In this document: one piece after another, positions 12,501-27,500 of the stretch
Layout: each line of letters starts with the position of its first letter
Numbering within the stretch: position 1 is the first letter of the stretch
Assembly: GCF_914767665.1 (NCBI RefSeq)
Contig: NC_059501.1
Span: forward strand, 23,350,501 to 23,414,500
Length of the DNA stretch: 64,000 nucleotides
DNA from: Harmonia axyridis
Lineage: Eukaryota > Arthropoda > Insecta > Coleoptera > Coccinellidae
Direction of reading: 5' to 3'
The notes under the pieces: generated by a model
What the model saw: only the letters and a program-made list of their open reading frames with translations
Told to the model about the DNA's origin: nothing
The model's database searches: none
Program-made: the position numbers and the translations under genes

Positions 12501-15500
12501 GGTCTATGGGAAAGAATCGAAGAAGATTCAAGGTTTTGGAAAAAAAAATTTAATATTTCTGTGACAATGGATTGATTGAACGAGTGTTGAACGACTGGTG
12601 GAAAGTTAATCTTCAAAAATATTGTAAATACAATGTTCCGAAGATGGCCTTTTGATTTGAGTAGTCCGGAACCGTTGCATTCGCCATTTTGTGAATATTA
12701 GCGTCTCACAGAATTTTCAAATGTTTTCCATGTAAGTGAGATTCAATAAAAAAGGGAAAAACAATGACGTGAAGACTGGAGCTTTTGCTTGAGTGTAATG
12801 ATTTATATTCATGTAATTTTTCACGAAATTTTGCATTCACTACAGTATGTATTTTGCAGTAGATAAAGTTCGCAAAATTAAAGCACTTTTGGACCGTCTT
12901 GAAGCACGTCTTCAGTCGACAATGGTGATGAAAACAGAGTTTTTAGAATTAGACTTTTTTTTCAGGATACGTAAAAGATAAAGACCATGCCAATGTTCTA
13001 CAGATGGAAATTGTGAAGTTATCGAGGACATGTACGAATTGGTCATGCCAAATTTCATGAAAAGCATATGATGCTGCATCCGTAGAAGTGGCGGTCATTT
13101 AGCTAATATCGTTTTCCATCGTTAATGACATACCTCTTTACAATGAAATAAGCATCTTGAAATATTATACTCTATTATTTCATTCCACTAAAATGAAACA
13201 TTTTATTAGAAAACCCTTTATATCAGTAACACATTCAAAATTTGGGTTCGAATGAAATCGAGTTGTTTATTGATATCTATTTACAAATATTTTTGAAATT
13301 GTCATGAACTTGACAACCCACGAAGAACCTGCCTGATAAATAATTGGGCAATTTCATCATATTAATTATATTTCTCCTTTATGAGCGCTCGTTTACTCTG
13401 AACAGATCATTTTAGCATTTCGAATATCGAGCCTGGGAAGGTCTCAAATGATAAGATTAATTTCACTGATGACGAATCCGTCCTCAAATTCGAATCTGAA
13501 TACGATAACTCACGAGCGGAAGGACCCAGAAACTTGTAATTTTCAAGGTAGGTTCGGATTTTGAATGCCGCAGCTAAATTCGTTGCGAGGGATTACCACC
13601 AAGTGGCTTTCCACGTATCAGTTAAAAATTAGGTACCTATATATTTCCTTCTGCCGCTTTTGTGATGACCAAACTGTGTACGGTGTACGAAGTTATACAT
13701 TCACATTACCTTCTTTCTCTTTACAAAGCATTTAAGTAGAGGGCAGCACTGTAGGATGGTCGATCATTTTTTTTCTCACAAAATTATAGTTTTACCTCTT
13801 CTCTAATGATTTTTGTAGGTTTTTTAACGAATATTTTAAAAATGTATAAGTGCTTTGTACATTGAACATATCATCAATTCTTTTGCGAAAAACGAAAAGT
13901 TACCAGCCTTTTTTTCTTCATTCGCTGATTGAAAATATTGTCATTCTACAATGAAGATTATTGTTTGAAGAAGTTTTGTGAAAATTCCATAAAAATCGGT
14001 GGTTATAAGAGGAAAAATCTATAATTTCGTTTTGAACTGAGGAGTCACGTGGTGGTATTTCAAATGTTGTTTTTATGTCAATTTCAAAACACCAGATTCA
14101 AAACAGAAATGAAAATTTGTATTATACAGTTTTGTGGTATTCAAGGGTGAAACAAGTCCATTGTTGTTTTATATTTATTCAGATTATTTTCTATACAGGA
14201 TGGCCCCCAGAAGTAAAATTTTCCGAAAAACGTCAATGTTTATTTGAATCTTCTGATTGTAATAGATCATCCCATAAAGGACTGTGGAAACTCCTTCAAA
14301 ATCTAAAATAGCATAAGGGACAATCCAAGCTGAATGTTTCGCAATTCTATTTATAAATACATAAAAAAAATCTGTTTGGCATTCATTTCGCCCTAAAAAT
14401 CTCGAGCATTTTTGAGTTTTTGACATCCCCGTTCTTCATTTTAAGTGAGTTCTTATTGAAAAATAGAACATTTTATTTGTCGAGAATTGTAACCTCCTCC
14501 ATATTAGAATATTAATTCAATTTTGAATCACTTTTCGAAAATATACAATGGAGGAATACCTACCTGAGTTATACAGGCTCCTACTAAGTTCGGAGGGAAA
14601 ACATTCCTGCAAAAAAAAAATTGATAAGTATTTTTAAACAAACAACACTGTACTTTATTCATACATTGGCCATCGACCGAAGTCCTTCAGCCTCAAGTAT
14701 TCTTATTTTCAGAGGATACAAGAGAAAAACTGTATTATTTATTTACTTTGTTCATACTCAATGATGTAACTGCGTATAACATGTGCATTATAAAACTCAG
14801 AATTGTCAACTTCCGAGATCAATAGTTTCGAAATATTGTCAGTATCAGAAATCGTAGAACTGATCTCAAACTATTTTTCCAAAACAAATTGTTCTCCTTC
14901 ATTATTTCGAAAAAATGCAGAAAATTGAATCATATGAACACAATCCCAAATAAGTAAAACAATTTAATACAAGGAATAGACTCCAATGTCTGTGTTATGG
15001 CTACAAAATCAAAATAACTGTATGTTTCGTGAAGATATTCAATTACCCGAAATAAGATCATCTTATGAAGAAATCAAGAAATATATCCTATAGAACATAT
15101 GTGATTGTAATTTGATACTAATGAATAATTTCAATGTTACTCAATCGAACATGTTTTTATTACATTCAGTTTGGTCCCTGCAGCTTGTGTTTTCTCATTT
15201 CTTATACTCAATATGTATGTGGGTCAATGATTTTGTCTAATTGTCGTTAATGGAAGTGAGACTGGCACATCATGAGATAATAATAGTTCTTGATGATTGC
15301 TGTGAATCATGTACGTTTTAAATTTCGAATTCTTTCTATTTATGCATCGTTTGAAAATAAATAATGAATCCAGGATGTTTCAAAATTCAGTATCAAGATG
15401 TTAGAGGAGTATTTTTCGAAATTCATGGATGTGATATATGTACTCCTACGCTTCCAATACCATTTCTGTGGAAAGATTCGTTTTTACCATCATCAGAGCC

Positions 15501-18500
15501 AAATTTCTTTCTTCAGAACATTCTTTTGAAGTCTCTTAAAAGCCAGTAATCATCTTGGGCCAGATCTGAAGCTTGATGATTGAACAATTGGAAGCGCAAT
15601 TCGTTCAATTTGATCATGATTTTCTTCGATTTGTGACAAGGGGCATTGTCAATACACGAAACTCATTTTTATCCATTCTTCAATCTGAACTAACGAGAAA
15701 AAAGTGGTATGGCGCTGATTTCACGTGTTTCACATTGACCAGATCAATTCTCATTCCCTCAATTGGATGAATACACTTGGGTATTTCATTCTCAATTTAT
15801 TCATCATCAACTTTTCTTCTTAGAAATTCCATGGTTACAGAATATTCCTATCGCAAAGATTTGATGAATTTGACTCTAGGTATAACATAAATAATGAAAA
15901 TCTCAAAAAACTCAGGAATATGAAATTATTGAATTAAGAAACATAATGATATTAGAATTCTATTATTAGTTTTTCTCGCAGAATCCAACGCATATTGAAA
16001 AAAGAAGTAACGTGTAGTCAAAAGTGTCTGCTTTCTATGATTCACGATTCACACGAAATTTTGAATGAAGCTTGAAATTATTATATTTTTTTGCAAAAAC
16101 TCAACTGAGGATCTGTTGTCAATGATACAATATTTTTTTTTATATTCTGCCTGAATTTTCTATCATTCAGATGACGCTATCAAAACCAAATTTTAAATGA
16201 AGTTTGAAATTGTTATTCTCAACATGCAAACAAAATCTGATCACAATAGAATCTATTGTCACAGAAATATTGGGTCATTCCAATACTCTTCTTAATTTTC
16301 TCATTTTGTGAGCAGCTGGAAATTTTACCCAAAATATCAAGTTTCTAGATCTTTCTTTCGAGAATTATCGTGTTAACGGCTGGCCGGACATATCAGAAAC
16401 TGACCCCAGATTCGTCATCAGATCAATCATGAGATAATTATCATTTAAAGTGATTGTAATCAGCCATAAATTTTTTGAAATGTCGTATTTTTACATTTTT
16501 TTTTCCATGGTTTAGAAGAATTTATATCCGAACGAAAAGAGAAATATGCTGAAGCTTATGAAGAAGTACAATATCTTTTGTGAAAATTTATATTTAAATG
16601 TATGATATATTGTTCACGAACAGTATTTATATGAAATTGAAATTAAGCGCATATTTCTAAGTGTTGAACGTTATCTAAACTCGATTATATTTCAAGGGTC
16701 AGTAAATGAACTTTCATTAAAAAAAACGAATGATGTAATCTTTTAGCTACTTCTTTGGAATTGACTTTTCGTATCTGTTATACTCATTTCTATTATTAAT
16801 GAGTGATTCATCAGCTTATCATCATGAGAATAAATTACCTAGAAATTTTCCTTTTGAACTTGGGAGAAAAATTTGACGGACGAAATGCTAGAATTAAAAG
16901 ACAAAATATAAATATCATATTTATTAGTTCACACACTGAACTCTCGTCACGGTATCTTTTCTCTAATTGGTCGATGTTTACTGATATGCTGGGTCCTGAA
17001 ATATACAGTTGCGGAAAGTCATTGGCGTGAAGGCCACTGAAGATAGTCTAGAACAAGCCGATTCTGCCCATAATCATAAAATTTTTACTATAGAGGAAAA
17101 ATAGGTTTACAAAACGACATTCAAACCAATTCATAAGATGCGGATTGGCTTCTTCTTATTGAGTTGAAACCGAAAAAAGCTTGGCAAAGACAAAATATTA
17201 AAAAGTTCAAATAGATAGATTATCGTGGTGGTGTGTATTGAATTGATTCCAAGAGGTGATCCAGTGAAATAACAGTATTCTCTGGGTAGTGGGTGTTGTG
17301 AAGAGCTTTTTAATTCAATTCACTAAAAAAGACCAAAAAAGCGACCTTTATAACGAAAAATTCACAACTTCACCGCTGTCATGATCCAGTGAAAGAATTG
17401 AGGTCGAAGGTTAACAAGGCGTCTGTTATATCAGGTTATCTATGGGATATCTTCTTGACTAACAAGCATAAACAAATGGAGAGAAAATACGCATATATAA
17501 AAAATGGATGTGTAGAAACCAACAAGACAACGGTCGAGATGAGAACACTCCAAACAACAGCTGGAAAGAGACAGAGAGAGGAACGACACTATCAGGACAT
17601 GTAAAGTAGAGGATATAGTAAAATGAGAAAGAGAGAGAAGAATATATTGAAACGAACATATAGAGATAATGGAGGAACAGAATATCATATGTGGTGAACC
17701 ACAAGGCCTAACGTCCCATAGGAAGACAACCAAAACGATAGACACATCTCCTAGGAGAACCAAATTCAAACAGACCATTAGGTATCTAGAAAGAAGAAGA
17801 TGAAGACTATTAATGTGACTGAGTTCCAGGTCAAAAACTCAAGCCATATTTCATAGAATATCGGGGATGATCCGAGGTGCTCTAGCGCATACAGCCATAA
17901 TGCCGGCTCTACACTCTCGGTACGAAGATCCGCGTTTACCATGTTATTCACTGTCGTGCAAAAATCCAATTTTGTTTTGTTTTTATGTTCTTTATTTTTA
18001 GACCCCCGCACATTGGCAACTTTTGTCAAGCAACTTTTTAATCGCAAAAATAGAATATACTATGAAAACCCGTCCACAGGTGATGATTCAGTTGCGGCAA
18101 CTAACGAATTCCAACAAGTTCTATTCATCAGGCAACTCAATTGTTGCCGGCAAAAATGGAACGCATATGTTCTATTCCTGTCTGCGCACACTGATGGCGT
18201 TTTAAAGTAGATCAGTTCCTCAGTTGAAGTATTGTCATCCCCGTGTCATTCACTATACATCGATTTGTTTATCGAAGCAATTAAATCACATCCAGCCTTA
18301 TATGATAAAAAAGTGCAAGAATATGCTGCTTAAAATCTTACTGCCAACCTTTCCTCTGGCCCTACAGCCAAACGCAGGCGGGTATCTTGGTAGGTTAGCC
18401 GAGGAGCTACTAACGCGAAAAGTTTTTTCAATTTTCAAACAACTTGTGAAATTGTCCATCCATAAGCCTTGAGCTGATTAGTGGATGGACTCAACTTTTT

Positions 18501-21500
18501 CTGTACTTTTTTGTTCTTTCTAAGGATAAGAGCACAAACGAACTTCATATTTTGAAAATGGTGTTGTGAAGCAACTATTTAGTTGCCAGTGGCCGCTTGG
18601 TTCCAGAAGCAGGCAACTTTCAGACGACTAAAAGTTGGGTAAACGAAACTGAAAAGTTGCCAGTGTGTGGTTAGCCTTACTTTATAAATTATTGGCTACT
18701 TTTTAAGTAGCTACATCTCTTAGTTCACTTGTCTTCGAGAAACTATTCTATAAAAATTCTAACATTAAAATCACAAGAACGAACACGAAAAATACGTGTA
18801 CACACAATCCTTATATACTCTCGCTTTTCAAGTGCCTGTTCAGTTCAGAGTCAGGGCAGATGCAAGACGGTCGCCTGCGTCATTTGGAGACGATTGTATG
18901 TCTGCAAGTTTAACCGGTTAACATGGACTTCTCGAATCAAGATGCACTCGTGTGTTGTTTACGCTTTTCTGAAAATGAACAATCGGAAGAGAAGGAAGTG
19001 GTCAGTTCAACGACTCAACATTATGTTCATATAATGCAGCCTCTACACGCACGGCGTGAAGACCGCTGTTGTAAACCTTGAACCACAAATATGCAGGACC
19101 GGCGCGAGCGATTTCAGCGCCTGAAGCAAAGAATTTTTCGGCGCTCCTGCTGAAAAAGCATCAATTATAACAAAATCTCCCTCGTAACCAACCCCTTCAA
19201 AAAAACTGCACTTGCTCCGATGATAACACAGAACTTTTTTCTTCCGATGAAGAATCTTGAAAATCGTGCGTAAAACATAGGTCAAAATAGCATGCAAAAT
19301 GCAGTGCCGAAGTCTAAAAAAAAATGAGTTCCTTTGGAAACATTTTCGTATTATTTCGGGAACAGCCCACATTGAAGGTCATGCACTAAAATGGAATAAA
19401 TAAAGAATCTTTTTCATTTCATTGACCAATTTCCGATAACCTTTTGATGTTTTATGAAAAACAACATCAAAGTCATTTATTGTATCTTAGTCTTTTGAGT
19501 CGATCATGACTTTGGCCTCTACTACCATTTTCAAATCCAAAAATAAAATTAAAAATCCATCTCGAAAACTATGAGGGCGATTCGAATGAAATTTGATGGA
19601 AAAATCAGATGTGTTTAATCCTCTAAGGACACGAATTTTGAAAAAATCTAATTTACAGAAATTGACTATACACGTAGTTGATTTATCTCCGTTAGTTTCT
19701 GAGTATGAATTTTTCAATATTGTCCTTTGAAAATAACGCACTTAATATCAGCATTACAACCAAGTTTACCATCATATTTGTTAGCATAGGTTCGAAGAGA
19801 ACGAATTCTTTTTTCATTTAGCAATTTGATTCTTGTTGAATTATATTTGAATTCGGAATATATTTCGAGCAGAAGAAAATAACAAACCATTGTTTTGAAT
19901 TTGTAGATGCATGAATGACGAGTTCTCAAATCAGTGTTCTTTTCAATTTTTGTGTGTCTTTATTGTTTAATCCACTTTGTTATTCAGTTTTTAAGCATGT
20001 AGTACACGTTAACTCACTTTTAAATCAGGATCATTTAGCCATAAAAAATAATGTAATGAAATAAATACTTCGAGAGTCAGTCTATATTGCCTTAAACACT
20101 TTTATAATCTAAGAAACTCATAAATCATATTCTGGTCACTAGTGCATATAGCATGCAGCAGGACCCTAGTGTTGTTTTGTTCCCATTATGTCCACAATAT
20201 GATCGATTGATCAGATATCGAAACAGTGAGATTGTTGGCAGTTAATCATTGATTATTGCTCTTTAACGTTTCTTAGACTCAACCTTTTCAAATATTATTA
20301 GCAACACAGATTTCCGTGTTATCGACGTGAGTAATTCATGAGTTTTCTAACAGTCCCTGAAGAAACTTTTTATAAAGAATCATGAAATTCAAAAATTCTT
20401 CGCCAAAAGGTGTGGCCCTGCACTATGTTTCCTCGTGTTTAGCTTCTAAAATCAGCGTCCCCAAAATAAATTATTTTCGGTTTTGTCAAACTGTTCTGCC
20501 TAAAAGTTCTAATGTATGCATGCGCAACGCGCATCATGTATTCGAAGAAGTTGAAATTTATATGGAATAATTCATGTCTCACCCCAATGCTTATAGTGGC
20601 TTATACTGGTTTTTGTCGAAATCGGATTAGAAAAACGCGAAACATTGAAATCCTGGGAATTGCCAGTTTGCGAGTGAATACCGTTTTAGAGGTAAGATTT
20701 CTACGGAATATTTAATACCTGACTTGAATACCCTTACCGAATTTCATAAATAATAAAAAAAATATCGGTCTAACAAAACTTGAAATATTGAACTTTCGGA
20801 TTTTTCATTTTTGCACATGAGCAAGGTTCATATGATTGGATTTTTTTGGGATCACTATCGGATTTTTTTGGGATCACTATCGACCTTTAATTCGAAAATA
20901 TAAAATGAATTTCATCGAAATTGGACGTGCTATAAAAATTGGAATAGTTTTTAAATTGTCGCCTTTCCATCGTTATAAAATATTCCATATGATGGGAGTA
21001 AATCGTAAACTACATATTGTCGTTATTTTCAAAATTTTACTATTGAAACTACTTAAATACGCCATTGTCAGTTAATACACTTGGATTAAATCTCAATGCA
21101 CTTGAAATTTCATTCAAATATTCCAACACTATCTTTCCGTTGTGATTTTCCTGCAATTAAATTCAGTTTTCAATATTTCCAATGATGAACTTGCCATAAA
21201 TAGTATTAAAGCTTCATCGAGCACATATGCAGAAAGTCCTATCATCAATGAATAAGTTTAACCTATTTTTTTCTCATGATAATTTTTAAAATACTTCAGT
21301 AAAACACATAGGACGAATGATCACATTTTTTATTAAAGTTAAATCAAAACGATGACTGATTTATTTATATTCAGTTTCCTTAATTTCCAATATAGGTTAT
21401 TTGTTAAAGTATACAGTGTTTCACTTTACATACTTTCAGTGTAGATGAAGACAGTCTGGGGATAAATATGTTTTCTGAAAATTTGATAATTTGATGTACA

Positions 21501-24500
21501 GGGTGTTCCACAATATATTTAAAAAGAAAAACATTATTTTCTCAGTTCGAACCTGGGTTATCGAAAAGTCACTGAAAGTAAATAATGTACTTTATCTTAT
21601 ACTAATTTCCCGAAATTTTCATGAAAATCTATAGGAGCATTCAAGAGTCATGCCGATTGAAAATTACAATAAAAAAATTGAAATACAATGAACAGCCTGT
21701 ATCTCCCAAAGGATGATTTTTAGGACATATTTCGAAGATTGATTCAGACTCATCAAAATGGCTTGTATCTGAAGTGTAAGTCTATACAGTTATTCGTGGA
21801 ACACCCTGTAGAGATCGAATTCATTTGGTTCACCCTGTAGGAAGATTTGTTGCGCAATTTATTTTGCACCTTATCACAAACTGAAAGATCTTTATTAATA
21901 TAATAACTATTTTCCATTCAATGATGCTAATGAGATTATAATACTAGGAGTTTTGTATGATTCATACTGAATATGAATCCGAGAGATGGATCGATGCAGA
22001 TCAGGATTCAGACAGCTAGAGGCTCTCGGCAATGAAAATTTTAAGTATTTTTTTTTTCTCCTCGAAATACATTATTTCCATATATTGGTTTGGATGGTTA
22101 AAAACTATGAAATTTTTTAAAATTTATTCAAATTCAAAATAAGGTGGAAAGATGGAAATATGGACATGTTCATTGCGAACCTTGTATCTTGAACTTCACT
22201 ATTATATCTATTAAATAATTATGTTCTTGAACATCCATATTAGTGAATGATATGATTAAAACATTCTCACATTAAGCAACTGTGTTTCTCGATACAAGTC
22301 TTCGATGGGAAACAGGTATACACTTATCAAAGGAACTACTCCAAGCAGAATTGCAATATCGTTGTTTCGATTTTATTCTGTCAGTAATTTGTATAGGATT
22401 GTCCTATTAATTTATGAGAGTTTGTCTCTGAGAAGAAAATATTTATGAAACAACTGTCCAAGTTTTTTGTGACATTGTGCTTGTTCGTTCTATCTCAAGT
22501 ACTTATCTATAATAACTTCCAGATATCTATTAGATGCTGCTTTTTCTATTGAAGAACAATTGAATTCCTTGAAGGAGATACATAAATGGTTGTGGATTTG
22601 CAACTTTTTAGTTATATTATCACTTTGAACGAGGCTAAAGGTCATGAGCTCGCACTTATCTTCTGAATCAAGACACTATTATCTATCCAGACTTGTATTT
22701 TCTACAAATATTTTTCTGTTCTGGAGTAGATTTCTTTCCAGGTTTTCCCCCAAATACAACTGCACAACTTATAAGGTGACCTTCGAATACATTTATCTGA
22801 GTTATGGAGTTAACGTTTTTCAATGTTAAATCAAGCCCTCAATAAATAAATACTTGACTTGACATGGAAAAACTACTAATCGACTTGAAAGCTTGATTTT
22901 CAAGTCAAGTAGCTTGAATATCAAGTCAAGCTGTGAATCCCTACCTGCTTTGAAGATCGGTAATTTGATTGATTCTTTCCACTTGATGAGGTATTTTACT
23001 TGTGTTGAAATCAATATTCAGTATATGAATGAGGCTAAGAGGCTCAATTAAATGTAAGTTCACACTTTTTTACTAGTTTGGATAAGAACTCCAACGGAAT
23101 CCGAAGTCCAATTTTCTCTAAGACTCGAAATTATGACTTCAATTCTTCTCTCATTACAGGTTCAAGAAACAGAGACGAATTTACGGTTTCATTTATAAGA
23201 ACTAGGCATCGTAATCTTATCAATTGATATAAACATGTCAAATCCATGTTGGTTAAATATGTGTTGAACAAATTGACTCTGATTATATCATCATAATTCA
23301 TTACCTTTTGATCATTAATTCTTATAATTTATTGAATATATCATTCACTATTTCCCAGTCTTTTGCTTATCTCATTGGTAATATTGGTTCTTTAATTTTT
23401 TAGGCAGTTTAGTTCTTTCCTATAGTTTACTTCTGTTCTGATTGATGAAAATAATTAATTATTACCTACTACAAAAATTAATCAAGAAGCTGTCAAGAAG
23501 ACCCTAGAGCAATTAAAGTGAAACGAATGTGCAATGAAATAAAATCATTGTCATGGATATAAATTAAAGACGAATGCATACCTTTACTCGTACATCAAAT
23601 AATTACAGAATTAGACAATTGAAAAACGAAATACAACTAAGTCCGACCCTTTTTTGAACATGCCAGCTTAATCTTTCCAAGCTTAAAACAGTTATTTTCA
23701 AGTGGAATAATTTTAAGGCTGAATCAGGAATCATTGCCTGAAAATAATTCAAAATAAAATTGTAAAATTTCTAGTCGATTGTGTTGATGCAATGTTTCTT
23801 TATGAAGCAAATCCATCGTTGTCCATTAATCCTAATGGCACGTGCAACGTGAGATAAGTAAATTTTGAGTTACATGTCCATTTTAGTAGGTTTAATTACC
23901 TACAGCTTGCACGATACAATCTTAATTATAATGGGTTCGATATTCCCTACAGACAAATTTTTTGGGGGAAAAAAGCTATATATTTAATTATATGAATGAC
24001 TATAAAATACTTCCACTTTCGGAATATCTATAATTTTTTCCCCCAAAACACTTTTGCTTGCTTGATCCAGGGAAGCTTTTATTTCGCCCAAATATCTGTG
24101 ATTTATGAATTTAGAATCGTATGGGTGGTCTCAAACGATTAAACTTAACTCTTATGGAGAATTGGAGGTCAGAAACGATTCTGCCCGTCCGTACACATTG
24201 AACTCGATAACTCAAGAATGAAATGTGCTAGATTTTCAAGATGGATTAATTGTCGAATGTTTCGGTTAAAAAAAAATAAAAAAAAACAGTGATATGTTAC
24301 GGAGTGGTATGTTTATTTTATTGATAATTCGAAAAATATCAATCCGATTGAACTAAAACTCAAAAATCCGTTGAATGACAGTTAAGCATAGGTTCGGGCC
24401 AATTTTTTTTGGATTTTTTTTAATTTCGATTTCTCTGCTTCTATCTGTCAGATTCCACTGAAATTTTGTGTGTATATAAAAGCAATTGATGAATTAGTTG

Positions 24501-27500
24501 TCCAGAAATTGAGCTATGCAATTTTTGTACGAGAAAAATAATTGAGTTTTTCTAATCGGATACCTAACTCTATAAACCACAGAACATTTTTCGGAGAACA
24601 AAGATATTTTTAAAATTAAACAAAGTAATTTTATTGATGCTACCTTTATGGAGGTGTTTTTTTCGAAACAAACTCATGATGGAAATTCGTCCCCCTCAAA
24701 ACAGAAGTTGACCTGTTTTTTAAATATTCGAAAATTCTGCGTTTGTGGGACCTGGGGTTCAATTTTTCGTTGGGATACGCTGAATAGGTTAAGAGATTAT
24801 GAGTAGCTTTAGCTAATCTTCGCCTTTTCGGGGCAAATGTATGTACATTTGTTGAATAAAGTCGATTTATTATTATTAATATTGAACTTGATTAGTCCAA
24901 AAATCTCATCTGATAACCCTATGACTACTGATGGCATAATATATCGAAAAGGTAGAAATAGAACCTTCGAGGCATATATTGATTATTTTTATATGCTTCT
25001 TTTCCTGAAGTAGAATATTCTAAAAAAAGTATGAATTATAAACATTGTATTGACAGAAAAAAAATCTTGATTTGTAATTTTGTGAAAAAATCGATGAATA
25101 CGAAAGCTTCAGACATTTATCATTTCTTTCAGGTTCAAGTATTAATTTTATAAAGTTCACGGAAGTTATTAGGTGTAAATCCTATCAATACAAATTTATC
25201 TCATCCATTCATAACAAATTATCTTTAAATAAATTCATGAGAAAAAATTGCCTTTCACTTTTCCTCACTACATAATATATCGACAGGATTAGAACACCTT
25301 CAACATCTGAATTAAATTTTGATTCAACAAACAATGGAACTCAGCAGAAATTCGTGTTATTTTTGATATTTATAAGATGAAAATAGCAACCAAGACGCGT
25401 GCCAAATCACCTTGACGAATAATAGTGACGATATATTTGCATTTCATTTAAAATTAATCGAACAGGACATTTTAAAGACAGCATGTTTAAGTTTATACAC
25501 AATATGATTACTGGGTGGGTATACTGGGTGTATATGAATAGTTGCGAAAAAATTGAGGGGGCGATTCCTTGTCAAAAAATAGGGTGGGTATTTGATTGAA
25601 ATTTTTTTTTGAGCCGCCCTGCTAAGTTACAGCCTCCTAAAGAGGGAGCCCGAAAAAAGTTTCAATTTGTGAAAAGTTCCTAATTGTTATTTTTTTGACA
25701 TTTATTTTATATTTAAACCAGTTTTCAATAAAAATCCTGTTGACATTTGCCTATTGGATTAATTTAAGGTCGAAAATAATTCCAGCCCCCACAACTCAGG
25801 CTTATTATCTGTTGATAATTTTTTTTCTCAAAAACCGTGAATTTTAGCAAAAAATTACAAAAAACATTAGTCGTTAAGAATTGATCAGTCTATCCAAAAT
25901 CAATTTGCTTATTGTAAAATATAAATATAGAAAAGTTATTGTGAAACAAGATTGGGGGGTGGCTTTTTCTAGCCCTTGGAATCATAGACGAACACCATCG
26001 AAAATTTTTTTCAATGCCTTCTTGTCCGTATAAAATGTCTGCTTAATTTCATTTTCGTGAATTTTTTGGTTTAAAAAAAAAAGAATATTTGCTGAGTTGT
26101 CACATCTAAAATAAAGAATTGAAGCACAGGATTTTTTGTTTGAAATATAAGGGAACTCTAGCCGACTCAGTTTGAAGAAGTAGTTATTCGAACTCCTACA
26201 TAGTTTAAGTCCTCATATGTTTAAGCAAATTTCCACACCACTTTCTAAGTATTGCTTCAGACACGTTACATTTAGATTAAGCTTGGTTATTATAGTGTTC
26301 TGCTATGTTATTCTGTATGTGTCAACTTGGCAAAGGAATAACCTTTATTTCTCCAAATGAAAATTAAAAGTTAAATGATTACTCTTGTACGGAGTGAAAT
26401 AAACAACGATAATAAATGATTGGATACGAATATCTGAGCACAAAAATCTACTGCTAAAATATGACCAATCAAAGAGTAAAGGACTCTGGACATTGTAACA
26501 AAGTCTAGACAAAATATGAGTGGGTTCTTCTAAAATTAGCTCAGCTTTTGAAGGATCTAACCGATGCTTCGATTTGATGTATTTGTACATGCTGTTCAAA
26601 GTTCTTTCAGGCATAAAAATTCGGAAAGGAAAGAATCAAACCTAGAAAAAATCAGAAATGTGATATAGTATTCCATTCTGATAATCAATCTGCTATTGAA
26701 GCACTAAGCTACCATATCATCGATACAAAGTTGATACGGAGCTCCAAAGGAAAATTACTCAATTAGGCTAAAAAATAAGGTCTTTCTAATATAGGTTCCA
26801 GGTTATATAAAAAACCAGAGGACATCACACTTGAAAGAGATAGCAAGAACGCCTATCATTGACCCCGAATCTTTCTGTGATATAGGAAAATGCATCTATA
26901 AGAGTTTCAAGGAAAGGAAAAAATCAAAAGAAGAATATTCTGGCATAATCTTCTAGGGATGGATCACTCCAAAAAGAGTCTTCGAAATTTTAATACTGCC
27001 AGATTAAAAAATTAAGAACATGCTCCAACTCCTCAGTGACCTCCTTACAGGGAACTGCCACCTCAGGAAGAAAGTTATGAGAATAGGATTATCATAAATT
27101 GACGAATGCAGATTCTGTGGGGAGGAGTAAGAAACTCTTAAAACTTAGTAATAGAATGCTACGCCATTGAAAGAAATTTTCAGGAGTAAGGATATAACCT
27201 CCTTGGTGCCATCCCAGTTACTGAAGTTTATTAGAACTCTGGTACTAGAAGATGTAGATGGTGAGATAGTTCTGATAGGGGCACAATTGTAGACCTTAAG
27301 GTTGTGGTACAGGTGACCACTTATCAATAATAAGAAATTCTTACATAGAGTTTCCATCTTGAAAAATCGAATATGAAAAATTTGCAGGTAACACATTCAA
27401 AGTGGCCCGTTTAGGATGAAAATTTGGTTTTTTTGCAAGCACGACTCGTTAGATTAAATTTTGTTTAACACAATTGTACAGAGTAATTCGAGACTCTTCA

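Noticed and set aside
17440..17778. 112-codon minus-strand open frame with hydrophobic stretches
   Set aside because: It is the complement of a purine-rich tract; the apparent membrane segments come from composition, and no start context or homology was seen.
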